A stretch of DNA of 64,000 nucleotides. It comes from JAVEWJ01 sp034004605. GTDB lineage: Bacteria; Patescibacteriota; Gracilibacteria; UBA1369; LOWO2-01-FULL-3. The notes under the pieces were generated by a model. That model was not told where the DNA came from. It saw only the letters and a program-made list of their open reading frames with translations, and did not search any database. Position 1 is the first letter of the stretch, and each line of letters starts with the position of its first letter. The stretch covers positions 124,001 through 188,000 of the forward strand of contig JAVEWJ010000001.1 in assembly GCA_034004605.1 (NCBI GenBank), read 5' to 3'. Shown here one piece after another: positions 49,377 through 57,768 of the stretch. The translations under genes and the position numbers were made by a program.

Positions 49377-50795
49377 TCAGTTTTTTTTCTCGGTTAATAT
49401 ACATAAAAGGTTATTATTTAAATTTTTTCTCCTACTTTGATAAAAACCGAAAATGAAGAGAAATATGGAAAACAATATCAATAAAAATAGGGCTTTTTCC
49501 CCTGAAACAATTCGAAGCTCAGGGGTAAAATGTGGTAAAAAATTATCGATGGATATGCCAAAAATATTTTCGATTGTTTGAAAGATAGGATTTCTAACAC
49601 CAGCCCATGTCCAACCATTTTTGGAAAAAATGTATATAAAAGACAAAAAAGCATGAATTGTTAAAAAAACATAAAAAATAATTTTATGCCAAATAGTCTT
49701 TAGAAATAAAAAGGCCAAACCGATTGCTGGCATAAACAAGGGAATAATATCAATAAAGAATCGCCCACTTGGAGCCCACCCACCCCACCAGCTGAGAAAA
49801 GTGCTTTGAAGAAGAAAAGAGGGCAGAATAATAATGGCTAATTTTAGAATCTGCAGAGGATTTTTTCTAATCCAAAGCGGTATGCCGAATATAATAATAA
49901 AAAATGCCGGATTATTAATTAATAATCCTTTCGTGGAATCGAAAAAAAGTGCCGGTAAAGATTTTAAGATGGAGACTTTAAACATGATATCTCCTGAAAA
50001 AGTATTGTTTGGAAGTAATACTCCATACCATTGAAAAAGTTTTATTTCAAACAGTCCAATCAGAAAAAAAGATGGCAGACATAAAAACAAAAGATCTTTA
50101 GTTTTTGTTTTTGAAAAAACAAGTATCTGAATCACCGCGATGACTCCTATTGTGGCAAAAGATAAAAATAATTTAACATGAAACCATGGCCCCAACCCCA
50201 AAATCACACCAAGCAAAAATAATGAAGCATGCTTTTGTTTTTTTTGTTCCATTATCAAAAAAGCTCCCAAAAAGAGGATTGAACTAATGATGTTTGGAAA
50301 AATATAGCCCTTAATCGCTATAAAAAAACCTGAAGAAAAAAAGACAATTGTTGCAATTATTCCGGCTGTTTTATTTTTAGTGATCTGAAAAGTCCAAAAA
50401 TAACATAAATATAGTGCAATTGTTGACAAAAAAAGCATTAACGACGTTGCTCCTTTTTCCCCAAATAGTTTTAGGAAAGGAGCTAAGAGAATTGGCAATC
50501 CAGGATTATGAAGCGAATACCATATTTGAGTATCCTCTTTTGAAAGAGGAGGAGGAATGTGTGCATCCAAAGTTCCTTCGAGATATTTGTTATATCTCTT
50601 TATTGAATAATCATTTTCAAGATTGAAATCTCCATCTTCAATAAGGCTTTCGGACATTATTATGTAATGTATCTGATCCCCTGTGAAACCCATCTGACAA
50701 AGGTCGTGAATTAAGAATAGAAACGAAAATATTAAAATAAAAAGACCAGAAAACAATGAAAGTCGTTTTAAATTTTCTTTTTTAAATATAATCAT
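49377..50795 (-). CDS. GT-C-type membrane glycosyltransferase-like protein
   Basis: 472 residues with about eleven TM helices. The first outside loop has MGFTGDQIHYIIMSESLIEDGDFNLENDY and NPGLPILLAP, like the acidic motif and following segment of PMT/ArnT-type GT-C enzymes that use lipid-linked sugars. GGWAPSGRFFIDIIPLFMPAIGLAFL fits the same group. A role in surface glycosylation is inferred, fitting the SLH-rich envelope and the Wzy-like gene. Confidence 0.8.
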   Translation of the reverse strand: MIIFKKENLKRLSLFSGLFILIFSFLFLIHDLCQMGFTGDQIHYIIMSESLIEDGDFNLENDYSIKRYNKYLEGTLDAHIPPPLSKEDTQIWYSLHNPGLPILLAPFLKLFGEKGATSLMLFLSTIALYLCYFWTFQITKNKTAGIIATIVFFSSGFFIAIKGYIFPNIISSILFLGAFLIMEQKKQKHASLFLLGVILGLGPWFHVKLFLSFATIGVIAVIQILVFSKTKTKDLLFLCLPSFFLIGLFEIKLFQWYGVLLPNNTFSGDIMFKVSILKSLPALFFDSTKGLLINNPAFFIIIFGIPLWIRKNPLQILKLAIIILPSFLLQSTFLSWWGGWAPSGRFFIDIIPLFMPAIGLAFLFLKTIWHKIIFYVFLTIHAFLSFIYIFSKNGWTWAGVRNPIFQTIENIFGISIDNFLPHFTPELRIVSGEKALFLLILFSIFLFIFGFYQSRRKNLNNNLLCILTEKKN

Positions 50796-50901
50796 CAGAA
50801 ATTATTTTGATATTAGTTTTAGGGAATAAAAGACCTAAAATTGTTAAACAGGACGAAAGTTATGTTTTGGTTCCTCTTCGCTAACGCTTTAAGCAACCAC
50901 A

Positions 50902-50953
50902 CTTCGCTTATCTGCTAGCTATTAGCCTGCCGGATGCATCTCGTAAAGCGAAG
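50902..50953. repeat. Inverted element next to tRNA-Pro(CGG)
   Basis: CTTCGCTTA (50902-50910) and TAAAGCGAAG (50944-50953) bracket an inner GCTAGC/GCTATTAGC region. Similar CTTCGCT-rich short elements follow the other two proline tRNAs (about 20276-20295 and 48478-48494). Confidence 0.55.
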
Positions 50954-50955
50954 GC

Positions 50956-51032
50956 TGGTCGGGATGGCGGGACTTGAACCCACGACCTCAGCGTCCCGAA
51001 CGCTGCGCGCTAGCCAACTGCGCTACATCCCG
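50956..51032 (-). tRNA. tRNA-Pro(CGG)
   Basis: Minus-strand cloverleaf: acceptor CGGGATG/CATCCCG, anticodon stem-loop CAGCG-TTCGGGA-CGCTG with CGG, T-arm GTTCAAGTC. Discriminator A and CCA encoded (50956-50958). Between 50796 and 51106 nothing else is seen. Confidence 0.95.
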
Positions 51033-51106
51033 AAATTAACGATTTGATTACGGTTTTTATATATTACAAAAAAGAAGCTTATGCAAAAGAATTTGTGTAT
51101 AAAGAC

Positions 51107-51757
51107 TTATTTTATCGAATCAATCTTGAGAGGTGCTTTGTCAACGTCTGAAAGTGATGGAGCGGGTTTTGTGAAGATTTTTTTTGAACGATACAGAAAA
51201 ACAAGAAAAAGTGTGCCCACTAACTCCAGTAAAAACATTGAAGCGAGTAGAACGGGAAAGCCGAAAAGTTTTACAATAAATGCGCCGAGACTTGCACTAA
51301 TCGCTGTTGAAATACTGATCCCTACGTCTTCAACAGACCATTCAAAGCCCATCATGGGTTTGTCTATGAAAGTGGTAAAAAGGATCCTCCATGATTGGAC
51401 AGCCATTGACATAGCGACCCCATTGAAGACCTGGATCAAGTACAAATGAAGAGGATCTTTAGCCATTAGCAATAATAGCGGAACAAAAGCTACAAAAAAG
51501 GTGCCGAACACCAGAAAGTAATATTCATCACGGTGACCTTTGATTTTGTCCATAATCCGACTAACCGGAATCGTTGCGACAAGACGAGTAAGCCAATATA
51601 TCGTGGTGGCATATCCGACAATTTCTATCTTGTTTTCGATGTTTTCCATAATGAAAAGGGCAAAAATCGGAGTAAGTAGACCGATTCCAAAAAACAAGAA
51701 AAAATCTGAAAAAATAAGGGTTTTTATTATTTTATTTATATGCTTTGTTCTCGGCAT
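51107..51757 (-). CDS. Half-size MFS transporter
   Basis: 216 residues, about six TM helices. The MFS motif A-like loop VSRIMDKIKGHRDEYY follows TM2 as in full transporters, but the second six helices are missing. The protein may dimerise, or it may be a shortened relic; similar six-TM MFS proteins are seen in CPR genomes. The substrate is unknown. Divergent from the orphan at 51824. Confidence 0.82.
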   Translation of the reverse strand: MPRTKHINKIIKTLIFSDFFLFFGIGLLTPIFALFIMENIENKIEIVGYATTIYWLTRLVATIPVSRIMDKIKGHRDEYYFLVFGTFFVAFVPLLLLMAKDPLHLYLIQVFNGVAMSMAVQSWRILFTTFIDKPMMGFEWSVEDVGISISTAISASLGAFIVKLFGFPVLLASMFLLELVGTLFLVFLYRSKKIFTKPAPSLSDVDKAPLKIDSIK

Positions 51758-51762
51758 TATTG

Positions 51763-51791
51763 TTTGACAAAATAGTATTATCGTATTATTT
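51763..51791 (+). promoter_or_regulatory. Promoter of the orphan at 51824
   Basis: TTGACA (51763-51768), 17-base spacer, TTATTT (51786-51791), with an overlapping TATTAT at 51784. It lies just outside the MFS start codon. Confidence 0.65.
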
Positions 51792-51823
51792 TAACATATA
51801 TTTTGATTTATTTAAAGACAAAA

Positions 51824-52387
51824 ATGGAAAATGACGGACAAAATATAGTGCAACTTCGGCCATTAACAATTGTTCAATACAAACAAGAAAGGCCTTCTAT
51901 TGCAAGTGATGTGGTTTCAACGATAAAGAGAGGGGTGACGAAACTTATTTCCGGTCCTTCGACATTAAATGAAAACAAACAAATTGAAGAAATGTTTGAA
52001 AAAATTCTTAAGAAAAACGGTTGCGTTCTGCAATTAAGCAATGAACTCTTTGAAGAAATTCAGGAACATTTGGATGATGTGCACTCTTGCCAAAAAGAAA
52101 TGGCATCCGTTCCAAGGGTAATTTTCAACACTTTATGGAGCTATTGCCCCAAGTTTATTTCCGGAAAGAAACTTTGTGAATTATTAAGAGAAGAAGGTGT
52201 AGAGATCTGCGGAACTTCAGATATAAAAGTGCTAGCAAAAACTATTAATAGCGATTTTATCGTTCCGAAAATTATCGGATTTCAAAGTGTCTTTGATTCG
52301 GAAGAAATGTCTTTCGTATTTTGTGAAACAAAAGAACCGATTTATGCCAAATATGCTCGGATACTACACAGAAATGCCGTTTCTTAG
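51824..52387 (+). CDS. Hypothetical soluble protein
   Basis: 187 residues from ATG 51824. Two parts: an N-terminal polar region (about 1-50) and a mixed alpha/beta domain with four cysteines (GCVLQL, SCQKEM, YCPKFI, LCELLREEGVEICG). No family recognised. The end overlaps the clpB stop by four bases (convergent). Confidence 0.7.
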   Translation: MENDGQNIVQLRPLTIVQYKQERPSIASDVVSTIKRGVTKLISGPSTLNENKQIEEMFEKILKKNGCVLQLSNELFEEIQEHLDDVHSCQKEMASVPRVIFNTLWSYCPKFISGKKLCELLREEGVEICGTSDIKVLAKTINSDFIVPKIIGFQSVFDSEEMSFVFCETKEPIYAKYARILHRNAVS

Positions 52388-54957
52388 ATTTTTATAGCAA
52401 TGGTGCCATTTTTTTGAATATCGATTTTTACCGTGTCGCCTTCCTTTATTTTGCCATCTAAAATGTCCAGTGCAAGCGGATTTTCGATTTCGTCTTGAAT
52501 TAATCGCTTGAGTGGGCGGGCTCCATATAGCGGATCGTAGCCTTTTTCGGCAAGATATTTGTAGGCTTTTTCCGAAATTTCAAGCGTGATCCCTTGTTTT
52601 TTCAGCCTTGAAAGGAGATGCTTTGCCTGTATTTTGGCAATATCCTTAATTTGCTCTTCAGTTAGGCCATTGAAGATTACCGTGTAGTCGATTCTGTTTA
52701 AAAATTCGGGCTTGAAATATTTTTGGAGTTCCTTGCCGATTTTTAAGTCTAATGCCTTCTTTTCGCCTTTAAATTCGAGAATTTCGGAGGATGCGATATT
52801 CGAAGTCATAATTAATATCGTGTTTTTGAAGTTTACAAGGCGACCTTTTGAGTCTGTAATCCGGCCTTCATCAAGAATTTGAAGTAAAATATTGAAAATT
52901 TGGGGATGGGACTTTTCGATTTCGTCAAAAAGAACCACGGAATATGGGCGTTTTCGAATCTTTTCGGTAAGCTGACCTCCTTCATCAAAGCCCACATAGC
53001 CCGGAGGTGCGCCAAGTATTTTCGACACAGTATGAGCCTCCATATATTCACTCATATCAAGCCTGATAAGGGCTTTTTCATCATTGCAAACGAATTCTGC
53101 GATAGTCTTTGCAAGCTCGGTCTTTCCCACACCCGTGGGGCCAAGAAAGAGGAAAGAGCCTATCGGCTTATTTTCCTCGGAAATGCCCGCTTTGGATCTT
53201 CTTATAACATTTGAGACAGCCTTAATGGCTTCTTCTTGTCCGACTACGCGCTTTTTCATTTCATCTTCGAGATTTATGAGCTTTTCACTATCTGAAGAAG
53301 TGAGCTTGTTTAGCCTAATTCCGGTCCATTTTGAAACGATTTTTGCGATATCGTCCGCTGTGACTTCACCCTTGATCATTTGGTTATCATGGGATTTGGC
53401 TTTTAAATCTTCCTCGTGTTCTTTCAAGTGTTTTTCAAGTTCCGGTATTTTTCCATATTTAATTTCAGCCACTTTATCAAGACGACCTTCTCTTTCGAAA
53501 TTTTCCGCTTCACGACTTAGTTCATCAATTTGTTCTTTTATATCCGTCACTTTTTCAATGTCCGCTTTTTCGTTTTGCCAAGTGAGTTTTAAGGCATTAA
53601 GGCGTTCTTTTAGCTCGGAAAGCTTTTTTTCAACGGAATCGAGCTTTTCCTTTGCGTCTTTTTCGTTTTTTAGAGCCTCTTTTTCGATTTCAAGTTGCAT
53701 AACTCTTCGCTCCAATTCGTCAATTTCGGCAGGTGAGCTTTCAAGATCGATTTTTAGTACGGCCGTGGCTTCATCAACAAGATCCACGGCTTTATCCGGA
53801 AGAAAACGATCCGTGATGTATCTATCGGAAAGAGTGGCGGCTGCAATAAGCGCTTCATCAAGAATTTTAACCCCATGATAAAGCTCATATTTTTCCTTTA
53901 TGCCCCTTAAAATGGCTATTGTATCTTCAACGGACGGTTCTTCGATATATATGGGCTGAAACCTTCTTTCAAGGGCCGGGTCTTTTTCTATGTATTTTTG
54001 ATATTCTTTGAGGGTCGTGGCACCGATACAATGCAATTCTCCGCGTGCCAGGGCGGGTTTTAGCATGTTTGAAGCGTCCATCTGTCCTTCAGTGGCTCCA
54101 GCTCCCACAAGCGTGTGTAGCTCATCTATGAAAAGAATATAGCGATCCTGATTCTTGCTTAATTCGTTTAAAACGGCCTTGATTCGTTCTTCAAATTCGC
54201 CCCTGTATTTTGTGCCGGCTATAAGCGCTCCGAGGTCTAATGAAAGGAGTTCTTTTGATTTTAAGGTATCGGGGACATCGCCTTTTACAATACGATAGGC
54301 CAGGCCTTCCACAATTGCGGTCTTTCCGGTGCCGGGTTCACCAATGAGTACGGGGTTATTTTTGCTTCTTCTAGCCAAAATCTGCATAATTCGGCGAATT
54401 TCTTCGTTTCGACCTATAACCGGGTCGATTTTGCCTTTTTTAGCAAGTGCGGTGAAATTTTGAGTGTATTTTTCGAGAGCTTGATATTTGCCTTCGGGAT
54501 TGTCATCGGTGACAGGATCCGAGCCTCTAAGCTCTTTTAAAGTTTCTAAAACCGCATCGTAAGAAAGATTGCCCAAGAGGTCAGACATTGCGTTTTTTAT
54601 TTTTAGAAAAGCCAAAAAAACATGTTCGACGGATATAAATTGATCGCCAAGCTTCTGTGCTTCTTTTGAGGCCTGTGTAAGAATATTCTTCAGTTCGTTT
54701 GAGACGTATTGCTGAGTGATTTCTTCGGATTTAACCTTTGGCAAGGTATCAACACGATTTAATGCTTCGGATTTAAGGGTGACTAAGTTTTGAGAAAGCT
54801 TTTCAAGAAGTGGCAGAATTATTGTGCCGTCTTGTTCCAGCATGTTTGAAAAAAGATGCGGAGAATCGACAGCCTGATTTCCTTTTGAATCAGCCATTTG
54901 ACTTGCCATTGAGATAAGTTCTTGAAGCTTTAAAGTGAAATTGTTTCCTATTTGCAT
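52384..54957 (-). CDS. clpB: Protein disaggregase ClpB
   Basis: Hexameric AAA+ chaperone that rescues aggregated proteins with DnaK. 857 residues, full length. N-domain about 1-140. NBD1 Walker A GEPGTGKTAIVEG with downstream YILFIDELHTLVGAG. Coiled-coil M-domain about 395-520. NBD2 Walker A GPTGVGKTELAKT and VVLFDEIEKSHP. C-terminal GARPLKRLIQ. There is no ClpP-binding IGF loop. The promoter overlaps a CIRCE element, so HrcA control is expected. Confidence 0.97.
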   Translation of the reverse strand: MQIGNNFTLKLQELISMASQMADSKGNQAVDSPHLFSNMLEQDGTIILPLLEKLSQNLVTLKSEALNRVDTLPKVKSEEITQQYVSNELKNILTQASKEAQKLGDQFISVEHVFLAFLKIKNAMSDLLGNLSYDAVLETLKELRGSDPVTDDNPEGKYQALEKYTQNFTALAKKGKIDPVIGRNEEIRRIMQILARRSKNNPVLIGEPGTGKTAIVEGLAYRIVKGDVPDTLKSKELLSLDLGALIAGTKYRGEFEERIKAVLNELSKNQDRYILFIDELHTLVGAGATEGQMDASNMLKPALARGELHCIGATTLKEYQKYIEKDPALERRFQPIYIEEPSVEDTIAILRGIKEKYELYHGVKILDEALIAAATLSDRYITDRFLPDKAVDLVDEATAVLKIDLESSPAEIDELERRVMQLEIEKEALKNEKDAKEKLDSVEKKLSELKERLNALKLTWQNEKADIEKVTDIKEQIDELSREAENFEREGRLDKVAEIKYGKIPELEKHLKEHEEDLKAKSHDNQMIKGEVTADDIAKIVSKWTGIRLNKLTSSDSEKLINLEDEMKKRVVGQEEAIKAVSNVIRRSKAGISEENKPIGSFLFLGPTGVGKTELAKTIAEFVCNDEKALIRLDMSEYMEAHTVSKILGAPPGYVGFDEGGQLTEKIRKRPYSVVLFDEIEKSHPQIFNILLQILDEGRITDSKGRLVNFKNTILIMTSNIASSEILEFKGEKKALDLKIGKELQKYFKPEFLNRIDYTVIFNGLTEEQIKDIAKIQAKHLLSRLKKQGITLEISEKAYKYLAEKGYDPLYGARPLKRLIQDEIENPLALDILDGKIKEGDTVKIDIQKNGTIAIKI

Positions 54958-54977
54958 AAGGTTGATTGTTTAATTTT

Positions 54978-55004
54978 TTAGCACTCATCATTATAGAGTG
55001 CCAG
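54978..55004. promoter_or_regulatory. CIRCE element (HrcA operator) of clpB
   Basis: TTAGCACTC (54978-54986), nine bases, GAGTGCCAG (54996-55004): the CIRCE consensus TTAGCACTC-N9-GAGTGCTAA with two mismatches in the last three positions. It sits over the -10. Confidence 0.92.
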
Positions 55005-55018
55005 AACGACTGCGTCAA
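54990..55018 (-). promoter_or_regulatory. clpB promoter
   Basis: Minus-strand TTGACG (complement of 55013-55018), 17-base spacer, TATAAT (complement of 54990-54995, inside the CIRCE spacer). Confidence 0.88.
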
Positions 55019-55173
55019 CCGTTCATATTATTATACTTTAAAAAAGTGCATTTTTAAACCTTTTCTTGTAAGTTTCGGTATTAGAAAATCAAAAATAATA
55101 TTTAGAAATGGACGATTCTTTTGTTATTTTCTGAATTACTTGGAAAAACCGAGTTCTTTTTATATAATTTAAC

Positions 55174-55202
55174 TTGACAATATTTGTTTGTTGTTATATT
55201 AT
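55174..55202 (+). promoter_or_regulatory. Promoter of the large orphan at 55226
   Basis: TTGACA (55174-55179), 17-base spacer, TATTAT (55197-55202); ATG 23 bases later without a clear Shine-Dalgarno site. Confidence 0.82.
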
Positions 55203-55225
55203 GCAAAGCTTTTTAAATATTTGTA

Positions 55226-57637
55226 ATGACAAATAGACAAGAAACACAAATAGGTACAGGGAATATTCCGCTTTCAGGTGATAGTTTCGAAGCCGAAAAA
55301 TTAAGGTCTTCGGAACCTCATTTTCAGGAAGGTATTCTTTCGGATGACACAGGCGATACGCTTCCTTATGAAACTACGGATGTTTCTTCACCGACAGACA
55401 TTTCTTCACGGCCAAATAGAACTGTGGATGCTCTTGGACCGACCCTTTGTGTCAGACTAAATGGTACTGAAGATGATACCAGCAAACCCACGACTTTATT
55501 GAGTAGCGGAGAATGGAAAACAATAGAAGCTGATGCTCGACCGAAAAAACAATATGCCGTAACAGTGGAAACAGGGCTTCCACAAATTGATTTATTACAT
55601 TTATTACCGACAGAGTCTGAACAGCTGGATGAAAACTCATTTTTAAGTAAATGTGTGGATTATTTTAACAAAATATTTGATGAAATAGAAAACGGAATGA
55701 GTTTTGAAGATGCCCAAAAAGAGATGGTTAAAAATATTTTAAATCCTTTTCTGGATTATGTAAGGAATCCAAGAGTAAAAATTGAAAACGTATCTCAAAT
55801 TAATTTAGTTTTTTCGCAATTAAAGAATATATATCAATTGGATATTATTGGAAATTGTTCAGATGAGGTAATTTTGCAATTTTACAAAGACTTGGTTTTG
55901 CCTGTGATTTCAAAAATTCTAGAAATCCTTTTTGCAAAAAGACAAGCTTTGGAAGCTTTTGAAAAGGTTCTGTTTGATTCCAAAGAAAGATTCCGCAAAA
56001 GATTTGATTATGAGGAAGAAGATCAACTCGAATATGATTGTTCAATGGCAAGAAATGTTGATGAACTCAAACTTTTAGCAATTGAGCTTTTAAAAAAACA
56101 TGCGTATCTATTATTAGCGAATACTGTTGAAGCTGATGAGTGTTCAAAGAGGCTTAATTCTTGCCGTAAAAGAACAATCGAATCGGCGGGAAATATTGCT
56201 ATTAAGCAGGTATTTGAAGAATTGGAATGTAAAGTTATAGACATAGTTAATGAGGAGCAAAAAAAACTTGATGAGAATAGGAAAAAACGAAATTCTGAAG
56301 CTGAGGCAAGCGGTAGAAGGTCGTATAAAGTTGAGTATACCGCCAATGTTGTAAAAACAAAGCCTTTGCCTAAAAAATCATCATTATGGAAAAAAGCAGT
56401 GTCTTTGTCGGCTCTTTTGTTCACATTAACCGCATCGGTTTTTACAGCAAAAGATTCGTGTAACTCCATGGACGATTTAAATTCAGATTTGATATTGATG
56501 AAAAATAATGAAGGCGATTCGAAGGAAGATTCAATGGAAGAAATGATTGCTTTGAATGAAGATGCTTCGGATGATGCAACAGAAAGTACAACGAATATTC
56601 CAGACGATGTAGATGATTTCGATTTTGAAATGGTTGATGTAGTGGAAGATTCTAGTGAAAAGGTAGATACTTCCGATTTTGAAATGGTTGATGTAGTGGA
56701 AGATTCAAATGAAAATGAGACCGAAGATAAATTTGATTTTACCGCTATTAACGAAGAGTGGGAAAGAATTGCTGAGTCTGATATTTTTGACTTTACAACG
56801 ATTGATGAAACAAGTCCTGTTAAAGAAGAAACGAAGCTTGGTCTTTCCGTTTTTCAAGAAGAGATACTTCCCGGTGATGGTATGTACAAATTCTTAAATA
56901 AATGGAAGGAAATAAGAGATATGCGAAATGTCGCATTCCCTGAATATTTTGATGACTTTAGTGATTTCGAAATAATGACTGCTTTAGCAATCTTTTCTGA
57001 TGCAGAAGCTAAAAGAATAGGAGACAGTGCATATAAACCTATTTCTAAAAATTTAATGCTCAGAAGCGGAAGAAATCTCCTTATTCCTGAAGATGCGGCT
57101 GAAATTCTTGATATTTTAACTGGTAATATTCAAGCAGATAGTGAGGAAGCTAAGATAATGAATAATTTGGACTTAAAAGGTTTTGCTAGAGAAAATACAA
57201 AGGTGAATTATGAAGCTTGGAGACAAAAAGATGAGATAGCAGATAATGATGATAATTTAATACCTATTGAAATTGATGAAGAGTGGTCCAAAACTCCTAT
57301 CAATGGAGAAGATAATTCCAGTAATTTAAGCCTTGCAGAGGAAAACACTCTTGAAAGAGATACTGATGATATGACTGATGACTTAATTCCTATTTGCTTG
57401 GAAGAAAATGTTGCAGATGACTTAATTCCTATTGATCAAGAAAACTTGGATGATTTAATCCCAATTGATATCGATCTTGAATGGGAAAATATGATTGACA
57501 TCGATCCCTTGACTTTAGCTGATGAAACAAACAAAAAATTATCATCAACTATGAATGAAATCGATTTAGGCTGGCTTGAAATGGATGATGAAGAGGACGC
57601 AGAGCTTGAAATGGCACTTAACGCCATGATCAAATAA
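55226..57637 (+). CDS. Large orphan with central TM and acidic repeat domain
   Basis: 803 residues. About 1-120 low-complexity; about 120-375 helical and charged. One TM helix near 390-410 (AVSLSALLFTLTASVFTA), preceded by a basic stretch (KTKPLPKKSSLWKK). The rest is very acidic. It includes two copies of DFEMVDVVEDS, FDFTAINEEW/FDFTTIDE repeats, a small domain near 555-670, and four DDLIPI(E/C/D) repeats with DLEW/DEEW motifs toward the end. By the positive-inside rule the N-terminal part is cytoplasmic and the acidic part outside. Same plan as the next gene. No family recognised. Confidence 0.82.
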   Translation: MTNRQETQIGTGNIPLSGDSFEAEKLRSSEPHFQEGILSDDTGDTLPYETTDVSSPTDISSRPNRTVDALGPTLCVRLNGTEDDTSKPTTLLSSGEWKTIEADARPKKQYAVTVETGLPQIDLLHLLPTESEQLDENSFLSKCVDYFNKIFDEIENGMSFEDAQKEMVKNILNPFLDYVRNPRVKIENVSQINLVFSQLKNIYQLDIIGNCSDEVILQFYKDLVLPVISKILEILFAKRQALEAFEKVLFDSKERFRKRFDYEEEDQLEYDCSMARNVDELKLLAIELLKKHAYLLLANTVEADECSKRLNSCRKRTIESAGNIAIKQVFEELECKVIDIVNEEQKKLDENRKKRNSEAEASGRRSYKVEYTANVVKTKPLPKKSSLWKKAVSLSALLFTLTASVFTAKDSCNSMDDLNSDLILMKNNEGDSKEDSMEEMIALNEDASDDATESTTNIPDDVDDFDFEMVDVVEDSSEKVDTSDFEMVDVVEDSNENETEDKFDFTAINEEWERIAESDIFDFTTIDETSPVKEETKLGLSVFQEEILPGDGMYKFLNKWKEIRDMRNVAFPEYFDDFSDFEIMTALAIFSDAEAKRIGDSAYKPISKNLMLRSGRNLLIPEDAAEILDILTGNIQADSEEAKIMNNLDLKGFARENTKVNYEAWRQKDEIADNDDNLIPIEIDEEWSKTPINGEDNSSNLSLAEENTLERDTDDMTDDLIPICLEENVADDLIPIDQENLDDLIPIDIDLEWENMIDIDPLTLADETNKKLSSTMNEIDLGWLEMDDEEDAELEMALNAMIK

Positions 57638-57653
57638 AAAAACCATACAGATG

Positions 57654-57691
57654 AAAGCGGATTTTCTTTTTATAGGGAGGTCCGCTTTTTT
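57654..57691 (+). terminator. Terminator after the 55226 orphan
   Basis: Stem AAAGCGGA/TCCGCTTT (57654-57661, 57681-57688) with a long loop, then T-run. Confidence 0.8.
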
Positions 57692-57713
57692 ATTGATTAA
57701 ACCCTTGATTTTC

Positions 57714-57742
57714 TTGACAAATTTTCGATTTGGCATTAAATT
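57714..57742 (+). promoter_or_regulatory. Promoter of the large orphan at 57769
   Basis: TTGACA (57714-57719), 17-base spacer, TAAATT (57737-57742); ATG 26 bases later. Confidence 0.75.
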
Positions 57743-57768
57743 CTCTTTCCAGTTATTAAATAAATACT

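Noticed and set aside
51107..51757. Half-size MFS as a frameshifted pseudogene
   Set aside because: No continuation of the second half is visible in other frames upstream or downstream, so it looks like a genuine short protein.
53084..53878. 264-codon Ser/Phe-rich frame antisense to clpB
   Set aside because: Composition is typical of the mirror of a Glu/Lys-rich coiled coil; clpB is unambiguous on the other strand.
54966..55172. 68-codon plus-strand frame between clpB and the 55226 orphan
   Set aside because: It overlaps the clpB promoter and CIRCE element and reads as AT-rich noise.
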